From: Bacteriovoracaceae bacterium
GTDB lineage: Bacteria > Bdellovibrionota > Bacteriovoracia > Bacteriovoracales > Bacteriovoracaceae
Reading direction: 5' to 3'
DNA length: 41,054 nucleotides
Assembly (NCBI GenBank): GCA_020631435.1
Contig: JAHDHG010000003.1
Span: forward strand, 1-41,054
Numbering within the stretch: position 1 is the stretch's first letter; the number at the start of each line of letters is the position of its first letter. Of this stretch, positions 18,966-29,035 are shown one piece after another. The translations under genes were made by a program, and so were the position numbers. The notes below the pieces were generated by a model that saw only the letters and a list, made by a program, of their open reading frames with translations, was not told where the DNA came from and did not search any database.

Positions 18966-19394
18966 TTAATCAACTATTAAATTTTCTCCAGTACACGCAT
19001 TGTTTCTTACTTTGACCCTCAAAGAATCAGAAAGTAATTGAGAACGCCTCACAGCTAATACATAGTCTCGAACTTCACTCCTTGAAAGACTCGTATTATA
19101 AAAAAGATCATCTTCAAGTTCTTCTAAATCAGAAACTCCATAAATACCTCTATCAGGAACAACTCCTGAATCGATCATTTCATCTAGATGTTTCTCAAAT
19201 GAATCAACTAAAAGTTCAGCGTCAAAACTGGATAACCCATATTTATATCTCAAGTCGTAAAGCAAATCATCTAAGTCGCAATTCATCTCATCTAAATTTT
19301 TCTTTAAAAGTTCAGAAGAGCTTTTAGAGATTTTCTCAACTCCAGCAAATAGGCTTGTAGAAAGAATTAATACAATTAAACATACTTTTTCCAT
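18966..19394 (-). CDS. Small secreted protein, unknown function
   Basis: 142 aa with signal peptide MEKVCLIVLILSTSLFAG. Confidence 0.6.
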   Translation of the reverse strand: MEKVCLIVLILSTSLFAGVEKISKSSSELLKKNLDEMNCDLDDLLYDLRYKYGLSSFDAELLVDSFEKHLDEMIDSGVVPDRGIYGVSDLEELEDDLFYNTSLSRSEVRDYVLAVRRSQLLSDSLRVKVRNNACTGENLIVD

Positions 19395-19405
19395 TTAAAT
19401 ACTCC

Positions 19406-19441
19406 TTTTTTTGTATACTCCCCAAGGTATACGATAAAAAA
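19406..19441. promoter_or_regulatory. Inverted repeat in divergent intergenic region (candidate operator or hairpin)
   Basis: TTTTTTT-GTATAC-TCCCCAAG-GTATAC-GAT-AAAAAAA between genes starting at 19394 (-) and 19486 (+). Confidence 0.4.
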
Positions 19442-19485
19442 AGCCAAAGGTTTCATAGTATTTGAATTTAAAGTATAATAACTGA

Positions 19486-20799
19486 GTGAAGTATTTTTTA
19501 ATCTTTTGTATCTCTACTGTTTGTTTGTCCTCAGAAAATGCAAATCATTACAAAACTATTCAATCAGCAAGTTTAATTGAAGAGCTTGAAAAAAATGGTC
19601 CATCATCTGCTAAAAAATGTATTGAAGAATACAGAAACTTACAAAAATCAAATACGGATATTGAACTAGATAAAACTGTAAAATGCATTTTAGATAATTC
19701 GAAGGATGGAGAACTAAAAAAAATAAAAGAAATTATTAATAATAAGTCTCAAGATTTCTCTGTCGCTAAATCTAATCAAAGTGATGATCAACAAAAAAAG
19801 ATAAGAGAGAAATTAGCAAAAGATCTAGGTGTTCAAGTAGAAGATTTATCTAAATTATCAATGGTTGATTTCTTGAAACTGAACAAGAGCAGACTTTCAA
19901 AACAAAAGAAAAATGTATTTTCTAAATATTGCATTGACTCATCTTTAAAACTAAAAGTAGATAAAAACAAGTCAGATTATAATGAAGAACTAATCAAAGA
20001 TTTAAATTCAAGCCCAGACGAAGGGACTCTTAAAAAATGTAGAGATGATCTTCAAAAAGATTCCTGCCAGGATTCAAAAACTTCTTTTGCTTGTAAATAC
20101 AGAATAAAAATCTTAAAAATCAACAAGGCTTTGAAAGCAAATAATGAGTTAATAAAAAAATACAAAGATCTTCCAAAAAGTCCTTTTGCTACTGAATCTT
20201 TATCAATAAGTAAAAAGCAATACAATAAGTTTGGATCTTTAAGTGAAAGTGATATTGATAAAATATTTGGGGATGAAGATAAACTCAAAGAAAGAGCAGA
20301 AAAATTTGAAGAAGATGTAGCCAATAAAGATAAAGGTCTCATGATTGGTGACCTTGAAGCATTAGAAGATTATAAATTACAACTAGAGATTGAAAATGAA
20401 ATCAAATCTCAAGAAATTAATGATGAACAAGCTCTTAATCAAAAAGAACTTATTCGTATTGCTGAAAGTGAAGGGTTTATGACCAAAGAACAACTAGCAA
20501 ATTTATCAGAAAAGCAATTAAGAGATAAGGTTTCTGAATATTACAAAAACCAAAAAGAAGAACTCATAAAAGAATTAGACCAAAAATATAGTAAAAGGTT
20601 CTTAAGCAAGCATGCAGGAGACAATGATTTAGCAAGTCGATCGAAAACTACTTCAAGCTTAATAAGGCATAAAAATAAGATTATTAAAAAGCTCTTTCAA
20701 TACAACTCTACAATTACAGCAATTTTAGAAGATGAAAAAACTAGCAGATCAACCGCAAGTGATCCAAGCTTTGTAGATATATTTAAAGATCCTGAATAG
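19486..20799 (+). CDS. Secreted highly charged coiled-coil protein
   Basis: 437 aa. Signal peptide-like MKYFLIFCISTVCLSSENA, then Lys/Glu-rich helical sequence with Cys residues. Confidence 0.6.
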   Translation: MKYFLIFCISTVCLSSENANHYKTIQSASLIEELEKNGPSSAKKCIEEYRNLQKSNTDIELDKTVKCILDNSKDGELKKIKEIINNKSQDFSVAKSNQSDDQQKKIREKLAKDLGVQVEDLSKLSMVDFLKLNKSRLSKQKKNVFSKYCIDSSLKLKVDKNKSDYNEELIKDLNSSPDEGTLKKCRDDLQKDSCQDSKTSFACKYRIKILKINKALKANNELIKKYKDLPKSPFATESLSISKKQYNKFGSLSESDIDKIFGDEDKLKERAEKFEEDVANKDKGLMIGDLEALEDYKLQLEIENEIKSQEINDEQALNQKELIRIAESEGFMTKEQLANLSEKQLRDKVSEYYKNQKEELIKELDQKYSKRFLSKHAGDNDLASRSKTTSSLIRHKNKIIKKLFQYNSTITAILEDEKTSRSTASDPSFVDIFKDPE

Positions 20800-21649
20800 A
20801 ACCAAAAACAACTCCTTGACTAGAAACTACCAATTCAATCGAGCTTAGCTTATTTAAAATTTCTATTGCTAAGGAAGCTCCAAACTTTATAACTTTTGAT
20901 CGCTTTCCTAAGAAAGGATAAATATTAAGAATTTCTTCAGCAGAGATATCTTTAATCTTTTCATAAACGTTCTTAATTTCTTCAAGCTTTAGCAACTTTT
21001 GATTTACGGACTCATGTGAAAATTTTGAGATATTATTGGCCATCATATAAAGTGATGACATCGTACCTGCAACTCCAATAATTTTTGCATTTAAATATGG
21101 AGAATAATCAATATCTAAAATGTCAGCTAATTTTCCATTTAAAGTATTTTCATTAAACCAATTCGCCATCCTCACTGATCCCAATGGCAATGAAATAGAC
21201 TTCTTTATTTCAAAAGGGTTTGCAATAGAAGAAATCAACTCTGTTGATGCTCCTCCAATATCAATTGCTGTAAAGCTATTTAAATCCTGACCTAGAATAA
21301 TTCCTTTCGCTGAGTAAAAGGCTTCTTTTTCTGAGCTTATAATCTCAACTTTTATTTCAGTCTTCTCAAGTACATCATCATAAAAAGCTGGACCATTTTT
21401 AGCAACTCGTGAAGCTTCTGTTGCAGTTGCAATTACATTTTTTATAGAAATATTGTTGTCATCCAAAATGTTTTTAACATCAATCAGAGCATTCAATGTA
21501 TCTTTCATCGATTGATCATGAAATTTTTGAGTTTCATCAAGCTTATATCCCAAGTTAGTCACATATTGCTTATGAAGAAACAAATCATCTCCATTTAAAA
21601 TTATAAATTGAACTGTATTTGATCCTATATCAATTGAAGCTCTTTTCAT
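20783..21649 (-). CDS. Ppx/GppA-family phosphatase
   Basis: 288 aa. MKRASIDIGSNTVQFIILN and FTAIDIGGASTELI. Confidence 0.88.
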   Translation of the reverse strand: MKRASIDIGSNTVQFIILNGDDLFLHKQYVTNLGYKLDETQKFHDQSMKDTLNALIDVKNILDDNNISIKNVIATATEASRVAKNGPAFYDDVLEKTEIKVEIISSEKEAFYSAKGIILGQDLNSFTAIDIGGASTELISSIANPFEIKKSISLPLGSVRMANWFNENTLNGKLADILDIDYSPYLNAKIIGVAGTMSSLYMMANNISKFSHESVNQKLLKLEEIKNVYEKIKDISAEEILNIYPFLGKRSKVIKFGASLAIEILNKLSSIELVVSSQGVVFGSIQDL

Positions 21650-22942
21650 TTAAATCTCTTTTTGATCAATTAAGATTTTATCTCCAAAAATTTTCAAACT
21701 TTGAAAACTTCTCAAATTTTGATCATTTGATATTTTACCATTAAGAAAAATAATTTCTGAATAATTTTCCAATCTTTTTATTTTTTTTACTGCTCCAGAG
21801 ATTAGATTCTCTTTAATCACATTCTTTTCATTATCATTAAAAAAAGAATCTGAATCCACGCTTTCATCAAAGAAAGTAAAAGATTCTTCTCCTTTTAAAT
21901 CAAAATTAAACTTTTTGGTTTTTTTAACATATTCAACATTCTTAAAGTTTAAATTCCATATAATATCATTCACTCTTGATACTTTCCCTGAGTAACATTT
22001 ATTTTTAAAATTTAAGTTTGGTTGACTAGTTTTTGATTTGAGAAGATAAACAAAATTTCCTTTAACTTTTGTAAAAGAACATTTCCCTTGCTTAGGTTTT
22101 AAATCAAAATCAAAGTAATTCTTCTGAAGATCAAAACGGACATCATTAAAATGAAGAGAATAATTTTTTAATTCAAAGTCCATTTTTCCTCTCAGGTGAG
22201 ACTTTTTACTTTCTATAACCGTTTTGTCTTTGACTTGATAAAGATTTAAATCTAAGTCATTTAACACTTTGGTAAATCCATTAAAATTTGTAAATTTTAA
22301 ATTTCCGTTTATACTTGGTCGATTTTCAAAAAAACTTTTTAAATTTATCTCTCCAAAGAAATAGACTAAACCATCTTGAGAAAAATCAGGTTTAAACTCA
22401 GTTTCAGCTGCAGTATAACCTGATTGATTTATATTTTTTATAAATAACTTTTTAAAAACGTATTCATTATTGGTTTCCTTTATACTAATTTTAAGATTTT
22501 TTAGTTCTAAGCTAACTTCATTATTTCTTAAGATTTTATGAACAATAAGCTTTTGGAAAGCTTTTTCATCTTTAAAGATATCAAAAAAATTTTGAGATTT
22601 ATTAAAGATTACTTCTACATTTTCAGCACTTATTTTTGCTCTTCTTCCACCTAGGACCGCGGAAATAGGTAACCTAAAATTAATTTTATCAGATTTTATA
22701 TGATAATTTTTATTAGTATTAAAATCAAAGCCAGTAATAATATATTTTAATTTATTAGTAAGTTGAAATCTAGAATCATTGAATTTCAAAACAGAAGAAG
22801 GAAAGTTTTTCTTTAGATATATATTTAGTTTTCTATCAAAGCTACTTTTATCAATAGTAAGATAGATACTGAAGTAAGCTCCCATAATCAGGATAATTAA
22901 AATAAATGCAAGCCTGAAGGGCTTCAACAAGATTGATTTCAT
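21650..22942 (-). CDS. Membrane-anchored AsmA/YhdP-like protein
   Basis: 430 aa. N-terminal TM (LAFILIILIMGAYFSIYLTI), then beta-rich repetitive sequence. Coupled to gatB by overlap. Confidence 0.4.
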   Translation of the reverse strand: MKSILLKPFRLAFILIILIMGAYFSIYLTIDKSSFDRKLNIYLKKNFPSSVLKFNDSRFQLTNKLKYIITGFDFNTNKNYHIKSDKINFRLPISAVLGGRRAKISAENVEVIFNKSQNFFDIFKDEKAFQKLIVHKILRNNEVSLELKNLKISIKETNNEYVFKKLFIKNINQSGYTAAETEFKPDFSQDGLVYFFGEINLKSFFENRPSINGNLKFTNFNGFTKVLNDLDLNLYQVKDKTVIESKKSHLRGKMDFELKNYSLHFNDVRFDLQKNYFDFDLKPKQGKCSFTKVKGNFVYLLKSKTSQPNLNFKNKCYSGKVSRVNDIIWNLNFKNVEYVKKTKKFNFDLKGEESFTFFDESVDSDSFFNDNEKNVIKENLISGAVKKIKRLENYSEIIFLNGKISNDQNLRSFQSLKIFGDKILIDQKEI

Positions 22943-24372
22943 TTTAGGCCAAGTAGTTTCTTTACAAGGTCTGTAGTCATCTTAGGATTAGCTTTTCCTC
23001 CAGTCTTTTTCATAACCTGACCAACAAAAAATCCCATCATTCGATCTCTACCATTTTTTAACTCTTCAACTTCTTTAGGATTAGAATTAATCAACTCCTG
23101 CACTAGAGTCTCTAACTCATCAGAGTTACTATTTTGCTCAAGACCTTTCTCTTTAACAATTTCTGAAGCTAATTTTCCTGAATCATAAACTTCAACAAAA
23201 ATTTCTTTTGCAATTTTCCCTGAGATTTTTCCAGAGTCCACTAAATTCACAATATCAACTAAATGCTTTGGTGATAATTTTATTTTAGATATCTCTGTTT
23301 TGGATTCGTTAACATATTTTAAAAGCTCAGATAAAATCCAATTTGATATTTTTTTGTAGTTCTTGTCCAGCTTACAACATTGCTCAAAATAGTTTGCAAG
23401 TTCTTTGTCACTACATAAAACCTCAGCATCATACATAGGTATAGAATATTCTGAAACAAACCTGTTTTTCTTAGCATCCGGAAGTTCTGGCATTGATTTT
23501 TTAATCGTTTCAATTTGGTTCTCTTCAACAATTAAAGGAAGTAAGTCAGGCTCAGGGAAGTATCTATAATCATCAGCATCTGACTTAGTTCTTAAAACTT
23601 TATTTTTTCCAGATTCAACATCAAATAAAAGAGTTTGTTGAAGAACTTTTTCACCTTTTTCTAGAGTTTCTTTTTGCCTAATCATCTCATAGGCAATGGC
23701 CCTTTCAACAGATCTATAGCTATTTAAGTTCTTTACCTCTGTCCTCGTTCCAAAAACTTCAGAACCAACCTCTTTTAGAGATAAGTTAACATCACATCTC
23801 ATGTTACCATCTTGAAGATTCGCTTTAGAAACACCAAGATAAACCAAGATAGCTTGAACTTTTTTTAGAAAATTAGTTACTTCCTTAGCATTAACAAAGT
23901 CAGGTCTAGTCACAATCTCAACTAGAGGAGTTCCGGCCCTATTAAGATTAATTAAAGAGTAATCACCATAATGAGTAGATTTCCCAGTATCTTCTTCTAA
24001 TTGAATTCTTTCCAGACGAATTTTTTTAGTACTTTCTCCATCCTCTTTTAAAATTTCAATTTCACCGTTTTCACAAATGGGAGTTTTATATTGAGTTATC
24101 TGATAACCCTTTGGTAGATCTGGATAAAAATAATTTTTTCTATCATAAAAAGAAACTTCATTAATAGAGCAATTTGTTGCTAGGCCTAATCTTAGGGCGT
24201 ATTCAACAGCTTTTTTATTAACAACTGGCAAAGTTCCAGGTTGTGCAGAACAAACTTCGCAAACATAATTATTTTCAAACCCATTAACTTTTAATTCACA
24301 ATCACACCATGCTTTGGTTTTCGTATCTAATTGCACATGAATTTCTATTCCAATGACTGGTTCTAAATTCAT
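22939..24372 (-). CDS. gatB: Asp/Glu-tRNA(Asn/Gln) amidotransferase subunit B
   Basis: MNLEPVIGIEIHVQLDTKTKAWCDC; DGNMRCDVNLS; RTEVKNLNS. Confidence 0.97.
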   Translation of the reverse strand: MNLEPVIGIEIHVQLDTKTKAWCDCELKVNGFENNYVCEVCSAQPGTLPVVNKKAVEYALRLGLATNCSINEVSFYDRKNYFYPDLPKGYQITQYKTPICENGEIEILKEDGESTKKIRLERIQLEEDTGKSTHYGDYSLINLNRAGTPLVEIVTRPDFVNAKEVTNFLKKVQAILVYLGVSKANLQDGNMRCDVNLSLKEVGSEVFGTRTEVKNLNSYRSVERAIAYEMIRQKETLEKGEKVLQQTLLFDVESGKNKVLRTKSDADDYRYFPEPDLLPLIVEENQIETIKKSMPELPDAKKNRFVSEYSIPMYDAEVLCSDKELANYFEQCCKLDKNYKKISNWILSELLKYVNESKTEISKIKLSPKHLVDIVNLVDSGKISGKIAKEIFVEVYDSGKLASEIVKEKGLEQNSNSDELETLVQELINSNPKEVEELKNGRDRMMGFFVGQVMKKTGGKANPKMTTDLVKKLLGLK

Positions 24373-25799
24373 TTTAGAGCTCCAAATATATGGTGAGAAT
24401 CAAAAATTAGTTTTTCATCTGAAAAGCTATTTCCTATTAATTGAAATCCTGTTGGTAAATTATTCATGGATGATTTACCAAAAGGTAAGGCCATTGATGG
24501 AAGACCCGCCAAATTAACCGGAATTGTATATAGGTCATTCATATACATTTGAAGAGGATCAAAGTTGTCGTCTTTCTTGAATGCAGTAGTTGCACAAACA
24601 GGTGAAAAGAAATAGTCACACTCTTTATAAACATTTTGAAAGTCATTATAAATCAACCTTCTTACCTTACATGCATTTTTATAATACTCATCAGCGTAAC
24701 CAGATGAAAGACAAAAAGTTCCAAGTAAAATTCTTCTTTTTACTTCATCTCCGAAACCTTCAGATCTAGATGCTTTATAAGTCTCTTCCAAGTCTTTAGT
24801 CTGCCTATTTGAAAAACCATAATGAATTCCATCAAATCTTGCTAAATTAGAAGATGCTTCACTTGTCGCAATGACATAATATACTGCAATTGAATACTTA
24901 AGATGAGGTAAATTTACTTCTTTAAATTTAACTCCATTTTTCTTAAGAAGCTCAATAGATTCTTTTAAATTCGATTTTACATCTTCTCTGCAGGCATCAA
25001 TCATCTCAGGGTCAAAGCCAATAACAAGATCCATAGATGATTTATCATTTTGAATTTTATTGTAGGAGTTCATCGCCCCAATTGGAGCTTGAGTTGAATC
25101 CTTTGGATCATTATAAGTAAGCTCATCCATAATCATTGCAATATCAATAGGTGAATGAGCAAAAGGAGCTGCCTGATCTAAACTTGAGCCATAGGCAATT
25201 TGTCCATATCTAGAAACTCTTCCATATGTTGGTTTATATCCAACTAATCCACAAAAATTTGCAGGTAATCTTACTGATCCACCAGTATCAGTTCCAACAC
25301 TAAATGCCGATGAATTTTCTAATACACTAACGGCTGATCCACCGGAAGATCCGCCAGGAAGGAAGTCCTTATGTAATGGATGAGCAACTTCACCAAAAGC
25401 AGTATTCTCATTACTTGATCCCATTCCAAATTCATCACATCCTACCTTTCCGATAAGTACTGCTCCTGAATTTGAAAGATTTTTTGAGGTTGCTCCATCA
25501 TAGGGAGGTACATAATTATATAAAATTTTTGAACCTGCAGTTGTTCTAATATCTTTTGTGATAAATAAATCTTTTAAAGAGTACGGAATACCTTGAAGAG
25601 GAGAAGTCCAATCGTTTTTTGAAATTTTTTCATCCGCTTTGTCTGCAAGATTAAGAGCAAGTTCTTCAAGAACAGAAACAAAAGAATTATTTTTATTCTC
25701 TAACGCAACTTTTAGATGTTCTTTTGTAATTTCTTTAGAGGAAATCTTTTTTTCTTTTAGAGACTTATGAATTTCATAGACTGATTTAAGTTCGCTCAT
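24369..25799 (-). CDS. gatA: Asp/Glu-tRNA(Asn/Gln) amidotransferase subunit A
   Basis: Amidase signature GGSSGGSAVSVLENSSAFSVGTDTGGSVRLPANFCG. Confidence 0.97.
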   Translation of the reverse strand: MSELKSVYEIHKSLKEKKISSKEITKEHLKVALENKNNSFVSVLEELALNLADKADEKISKNDWTSPLQGIPYSLKDLFITKDIRTTAGSKILYNYVPPYDGATSKNLSNSGAVLIGKVGCDEFGMGSSNENTAFGEVAHPLHKDFLPGGSSGGSAVSVLENSSAFSVGTDTGGSVRLPANFCGLVGYKPTYGRVSRYGQIAYGSSLDQAAPFAHSPIDIAMIMDELTYNDPKDSTQAPIGAMNSYNKIQNDKSSMDLVIGFDPEMIDACREDVKSNLKESIELLKKNGVKFKEVNLPHLKYSIAVYYVIATSEASSNLARFDGIHYGFSNRQTKDLEETYKASRSEGFGDEVKRRILLGTFCLSSGYADEYYKNACKVRRLIYNDFQNVYKECDYFFSPVCATTAFKKDDNFDPLQMYMNDLYTIPVNLAGLPSMALPFGKSSMNNLPTGFQLIGNSFSDEKLIFDSHHIFGALK

Positions 25800-26132
25800 T
25801 TATGAATTCTCAATAACAGATTGAATTTTAAATTCGTTATTCTTTGAATCTGGTGAGTTTTTTATCACTTCTTTTGCTTTCAGTGATTCTGAAACTTCGT
25901 CAGATCTTTCTTTTCTCGTATTTGATATATTTTCTTGATAAAAATGAATGTTTTCTACTAACGGATTTGTAAAAGCTTCTACATCCGAAACATCTAAATC
26001 TTTGAGCTGATCAATATATTCGACAATTGATTTAAAGTTTTTCTCGTATTCCGATATTTCATCTTCATTAATATTTATTCTTGCAAGGTTTGCAATGTGA
26101 TGAACTAATTCTTTATCTATATTTAAACTCAT
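25800..26132 (-). CDS. gatC: Asp/Glu-tRNA(Asn/Gln) amidotransferase subunit C
   Basis: 110 aa. HIANLARININEDE...YIDQLKDLDVSDVEAF; upstream of gatA. Confidence 0.9.
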   Translation of the reverse strand: MSLNIDKELVHHIANLARININEDEISEYEKNFKSIVEYIDQLKDLDVSDVEAFTNPLVENIHFYQENISNTRKERSDEVSESLKAKEVIKNSPDSKNNEFKIQSVIENS

Positions 26133-28387
26133 AATAATTCTATTGGAGCGTACTTTGTTAAGAACTTTTTCGTAGCACCAGCTTTAAACTTAATAGTCAC
26201 TTTTTCATCAGAACCAGACCCTTCAGTCCTAACGATCATACCTTCACCATAAAGACCATGATTAACCATTTGTCCTTCAGCATAGGTAGAGTAGCTCTCT
26301 TCAGTTGCAGCATTGTAATATGTCTTTTCATACGCGTCAAAGTCATCTATTTCCTGAGAATATTCATCGCTATAATCAATATATGAACCAGTTTTCTTTT
26401 GCGTTATGCTCTTATTCTTTCTAATGTTTCTCCAAATGAGATAATCTTCAGGGATTTCATAAATAAACCTACTAGGCTCTTGAAATTGAACTTTTCCCCA
26501 AAGCATTCTTCCTTTTGCGCAGGTAATATGAAGTTTTTTCATCGCTCTAGTCATCGCCACATAAAATAGACGCCTTTCTTCTTCTAAACGATGTTCACCT
26601 TCTTCAAGACTCATAATTGATGGAAAAATATTTTCTTCCGCTCCCACTATGAAAACATATTCAAACTCAAGTCCTTTTGAGCTGTGAATTGTCATTAATG
26701 AAACCATTTCCGAAATGGCCTCATCCTCAATATTTTGATCAAGAGTAATAGATTCAAGGAAATTCTCTACACTAATATCTTGGTTCTGAGATTTTGCAAT
26801 CATCTCAAACTGACTAATGGCACTCACTAATTCTTTTAAGTTATCAATTCTAGCTTGATTCTCATAACTCTTTGTTGACTTCAAATGATCTAGATAACCA
26901 GACTCTTCAATGATTTTTTGAGCTATAAAACTTGGACTCTCAGAATTATTTTCAAGAATCTTTGCTTCTTCCATTAAATCAACAAATTCAAGCATGCCTC
27001 TTTTAACTTTTTGTGAAAGTCTTAAATGCGAATAAAGCTCAAAATCCTCAGATATTTTTTTTACTAATTCATATAAAGAGATACCCTCATTGATCGCTTC
27101 ATTCTCTAATTTTCTAAGAGTAACTGCACCAAAGCCTCTTGCTGGTGAATTAATCACTCTACTAAAAGACAAGGAGTCTTTATTATTTGAAAGCAATTTT
27201 AGATAACTAAGAATATCTTTGATTTCTTTTCTATCATAGAACTTAATTCCACCAACAATTTTGTATGGGATTTGCTTTTTCCTTAAAGCATCTTCGAGCA
27301 TTCTTGATTGTGAGTTTGTCCTGTAAAATACTGCCATTTCATTTAAAGATGTCGTTTCATTTATCTTGATAATTTCATTCGCAACATATTCAGCTTCTTT
27401 TCTATCATCAAGGCATTCGATGATTTCTATATCTTCACCTTGATCATTATCTGTCCAAAGCTTTTTTCCTTTTCTTTCTTTATTAAAAGCAATGACATGA
27501 GATGCTGCTTCAATAATATTTTTAGAAGATCGATAATTTTGTTCTAATTTCACTAATTTATAATCAGGGAAAAATTTTTCAAAATCTAAAATATTATGAA
27601 TGTCTGCACCTCTCCATGAGTAAATAGATTGATCTTCATCTCCAACGACACAAATATTTTTGTGAACATCTGATAACATTCTAAGAAGATAAAATTGTGC
27701 TCTATTGGTATCTTGATACTCATCAATTAAGACATACTTAAATCTCTTTTGATATCTCTCTAAAACTTTTGGGTGTTTACAAAATAACTCAAGAACCCCA
27801 ACAATCATTCCACCAAAGTCTACAGCATTAGATGTGTGAAGCTCTTTTTCATATTCTTCATAAATTTCATAAAAAAGATCTGATTTATCTATGTCAAATT
27901 CATCTCCAAAGATTTCATGATTCTCTGAGCCTTTAAAATGACCAACGTTTTTTAATTCACCTATATAATATTTTATTTCAGCTGGATTAATTTCTTTCAG
28001 TGAAATTCCACGCCTGCCAAGAATTGCCTTGATCACTGATTTAGATTCTGAATCATCATAAATACTAAAATTTCTAGAAAGTCCTATATAACTGGCTTCG
28101 TTTCTTAAAACTCTTGCACAAAAGGAGTGAAAGGTAGTGATGAAGAACGTCCCCAATGGATAACCTGCTTGCCTTTCAATTCTTTCTCTCATTTCTTTGG
28201 CAGCTTTATTAGAAAAGGTCATTGCTAAAATATTTGACGTAGAAATATTTTGATTATCAATTAAATATTGAATTCTGTTAACGATCGTTCTTGTTTTACC
28301 TGATCCAGCACCTGCCAAGATCATCATTGGCCCATCGTAATCGATAACAGCTGATTTTTGTGAATCGTTAAGGTTGGATAAATCCAT
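26129..28387 (-). CDS. pcrA: UvrD/PcrA-family DNA helicase
   Basis: LNDSQKSAV, AGAGSGKT, VLIDEYQDTNRAQ, GDEDQSIYSWRGA, TIHSSKGLEFE, ERRLFYVAMTRA. Confidence 0.96.
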   Translation of the reverse strand: MDLSNLNDSQKSAVIDYDGPMMILAGAGSGKTRTIVNRIQYLIDNQNISTSNILAMTFSNKAAKEMRERIERQAGYPLGTFFITTFHSFCARVLRNEASYIGLSRNFSIYDDSESKSVIKAILGRRGISLKEINPAEIKYYIGELKNVGHFKGSENHEIFGDEFDIDKSDLFYEIYEEYEKELHTSNAVDFGGMIVGVLELFCKHPKVLERYQKRFKYVLIDEYQDTNRAQFYLLRMLSDVHKNICVVGDEDQSIYSWRGADIHNILDFEKFFPDYKLVKLEQNYRSSKNIIEAASHVIAFNKERKGKKLWTDNDQGEDIEIIECLDDRKEAEYVANEIIKINETTSLNEMAVFYRTNSQSRMLEDALRKKQIPYKIVGGIKFYDRKEIKDILSYLKLLSNNKDSLSFSRVINSPARGFGAVTLRKLENEAINEGISLYELVKKISEDFELYSHLRLSQKVKRGMLEFVDLMEEAKILENNSESPSFIAQKIIEESGYLDHLKSTKSYENQARIDNLKELVSAISQFEMIAKSQNQDISVENFLESITLDQNIEDEAISEMVSLMTIHSSKGLEFEYVFIVGAEENIFPSIMSLEEGEHRLEEERRLFYVAMTRAMKKLHITCAKGRMLWGKVQFQEPSRFIYEIPEDYLIWRNIRKNKSITQKKTGSYIDYSDEYSQEIDDFDAYEKTYYNAATEESYSTYAEGQMVNHGLYGEGMIVRTEGSGSDEKVTIKFKAGATKKFLTKYAPIELL

Positions 28388-28448
28388 TTGGTGATTTTAT
28401 ATAGAAAATGGGGGTTAGGCTAGGTTTTGGTTGGTTGTGCGGTGTGTT
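28388..28448 (-). promoter_or_regulatory. C-rich, G-depleted leader (candidate Rho-utilisation site)
   Basis: The 61-nt minus-strand gap has 23 C and only 2 G by direct count. Confidence 0.35.
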
Positions 28449-28760
28449 TTATTTATCTTGAAAACTTATATTGCAATTGTCGCACATCTTCGCTTTAAAA
28501 GGGAGACTTCTTTCAAACTTCATGTATCTTGATTTATTACAAACAGGACATTTAGGAATGTTTAAAATAAAAATCAAAAATAAAAGAAACATATAAAAAG
28601 TAAAACTTACTTCGGTGGGAATTCCATAATGATTAGAAACATCGAGTATTAAATTTGTTGAGAAAAATAAAAGGTGAAATAAAATAAAAAAGCGCAATAA
28701 AGATCTTTTTCTTCTCTTATTTACTTCTATAATTTGGTCTCTAGATGCTGAACTTCTCAT
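28449..28760 (-). CDS. Zinc-ribbon membrane mini-protein (3 of 3)
   Basis: 103 aa. Basic N-terminus, two TM segments, CPVCNKS...CDNCN. Confidence 0.6.
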   Translation of the reverse strand: MRSSASRDQIIEVNKRRKRSLLRFFILFHLLFFSTNLILDVSNHYGIPTEVSFTFYMFLLFLIFILNIPKCPVCNKSRYMKFERSLPFKAKMCDNCNISFQDK

Positions 28761-29035
28761 TTCAACTTAACACCACAATTTGGACAATGAATTATAATAT
28801 GGGGAAATCTCGCGAAAGCAGAACATTTAGGACACTGCCATGAAAAAATGAAAAATAAAACAAATGAAACGAATACATAAATTATCAATAACAAAAGAAA
28901 TAAATTTGAATTACTAAATTTATCAATTAGCAAAAGAGAGATCGGAGAAATAATTAAACTAACAAGTCCAATATTATGCCTCTTCAGCCTCCTTTTATGT
29001 TCTCTATTAATTTCTTGCAAATCAATATCACTCAC
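28757..29035 (-). CDS. Zinc-ribbon membrane mini-protein (2 of 3)
   Basis: 92 aa. EHKRRLKRH..., two TM segments, CPKCSAF...CPNCGVKLK. Confidence 0.65.
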   Translation of the reverse strand: MSDIDLQEINREHKRRLKRHNIGLVSLIISPISLLLIDKFSNSNLFLLLLIIYVFVSFVLFFIFSWQCPKCSAFARFPHIIIHCPNCGVKLK

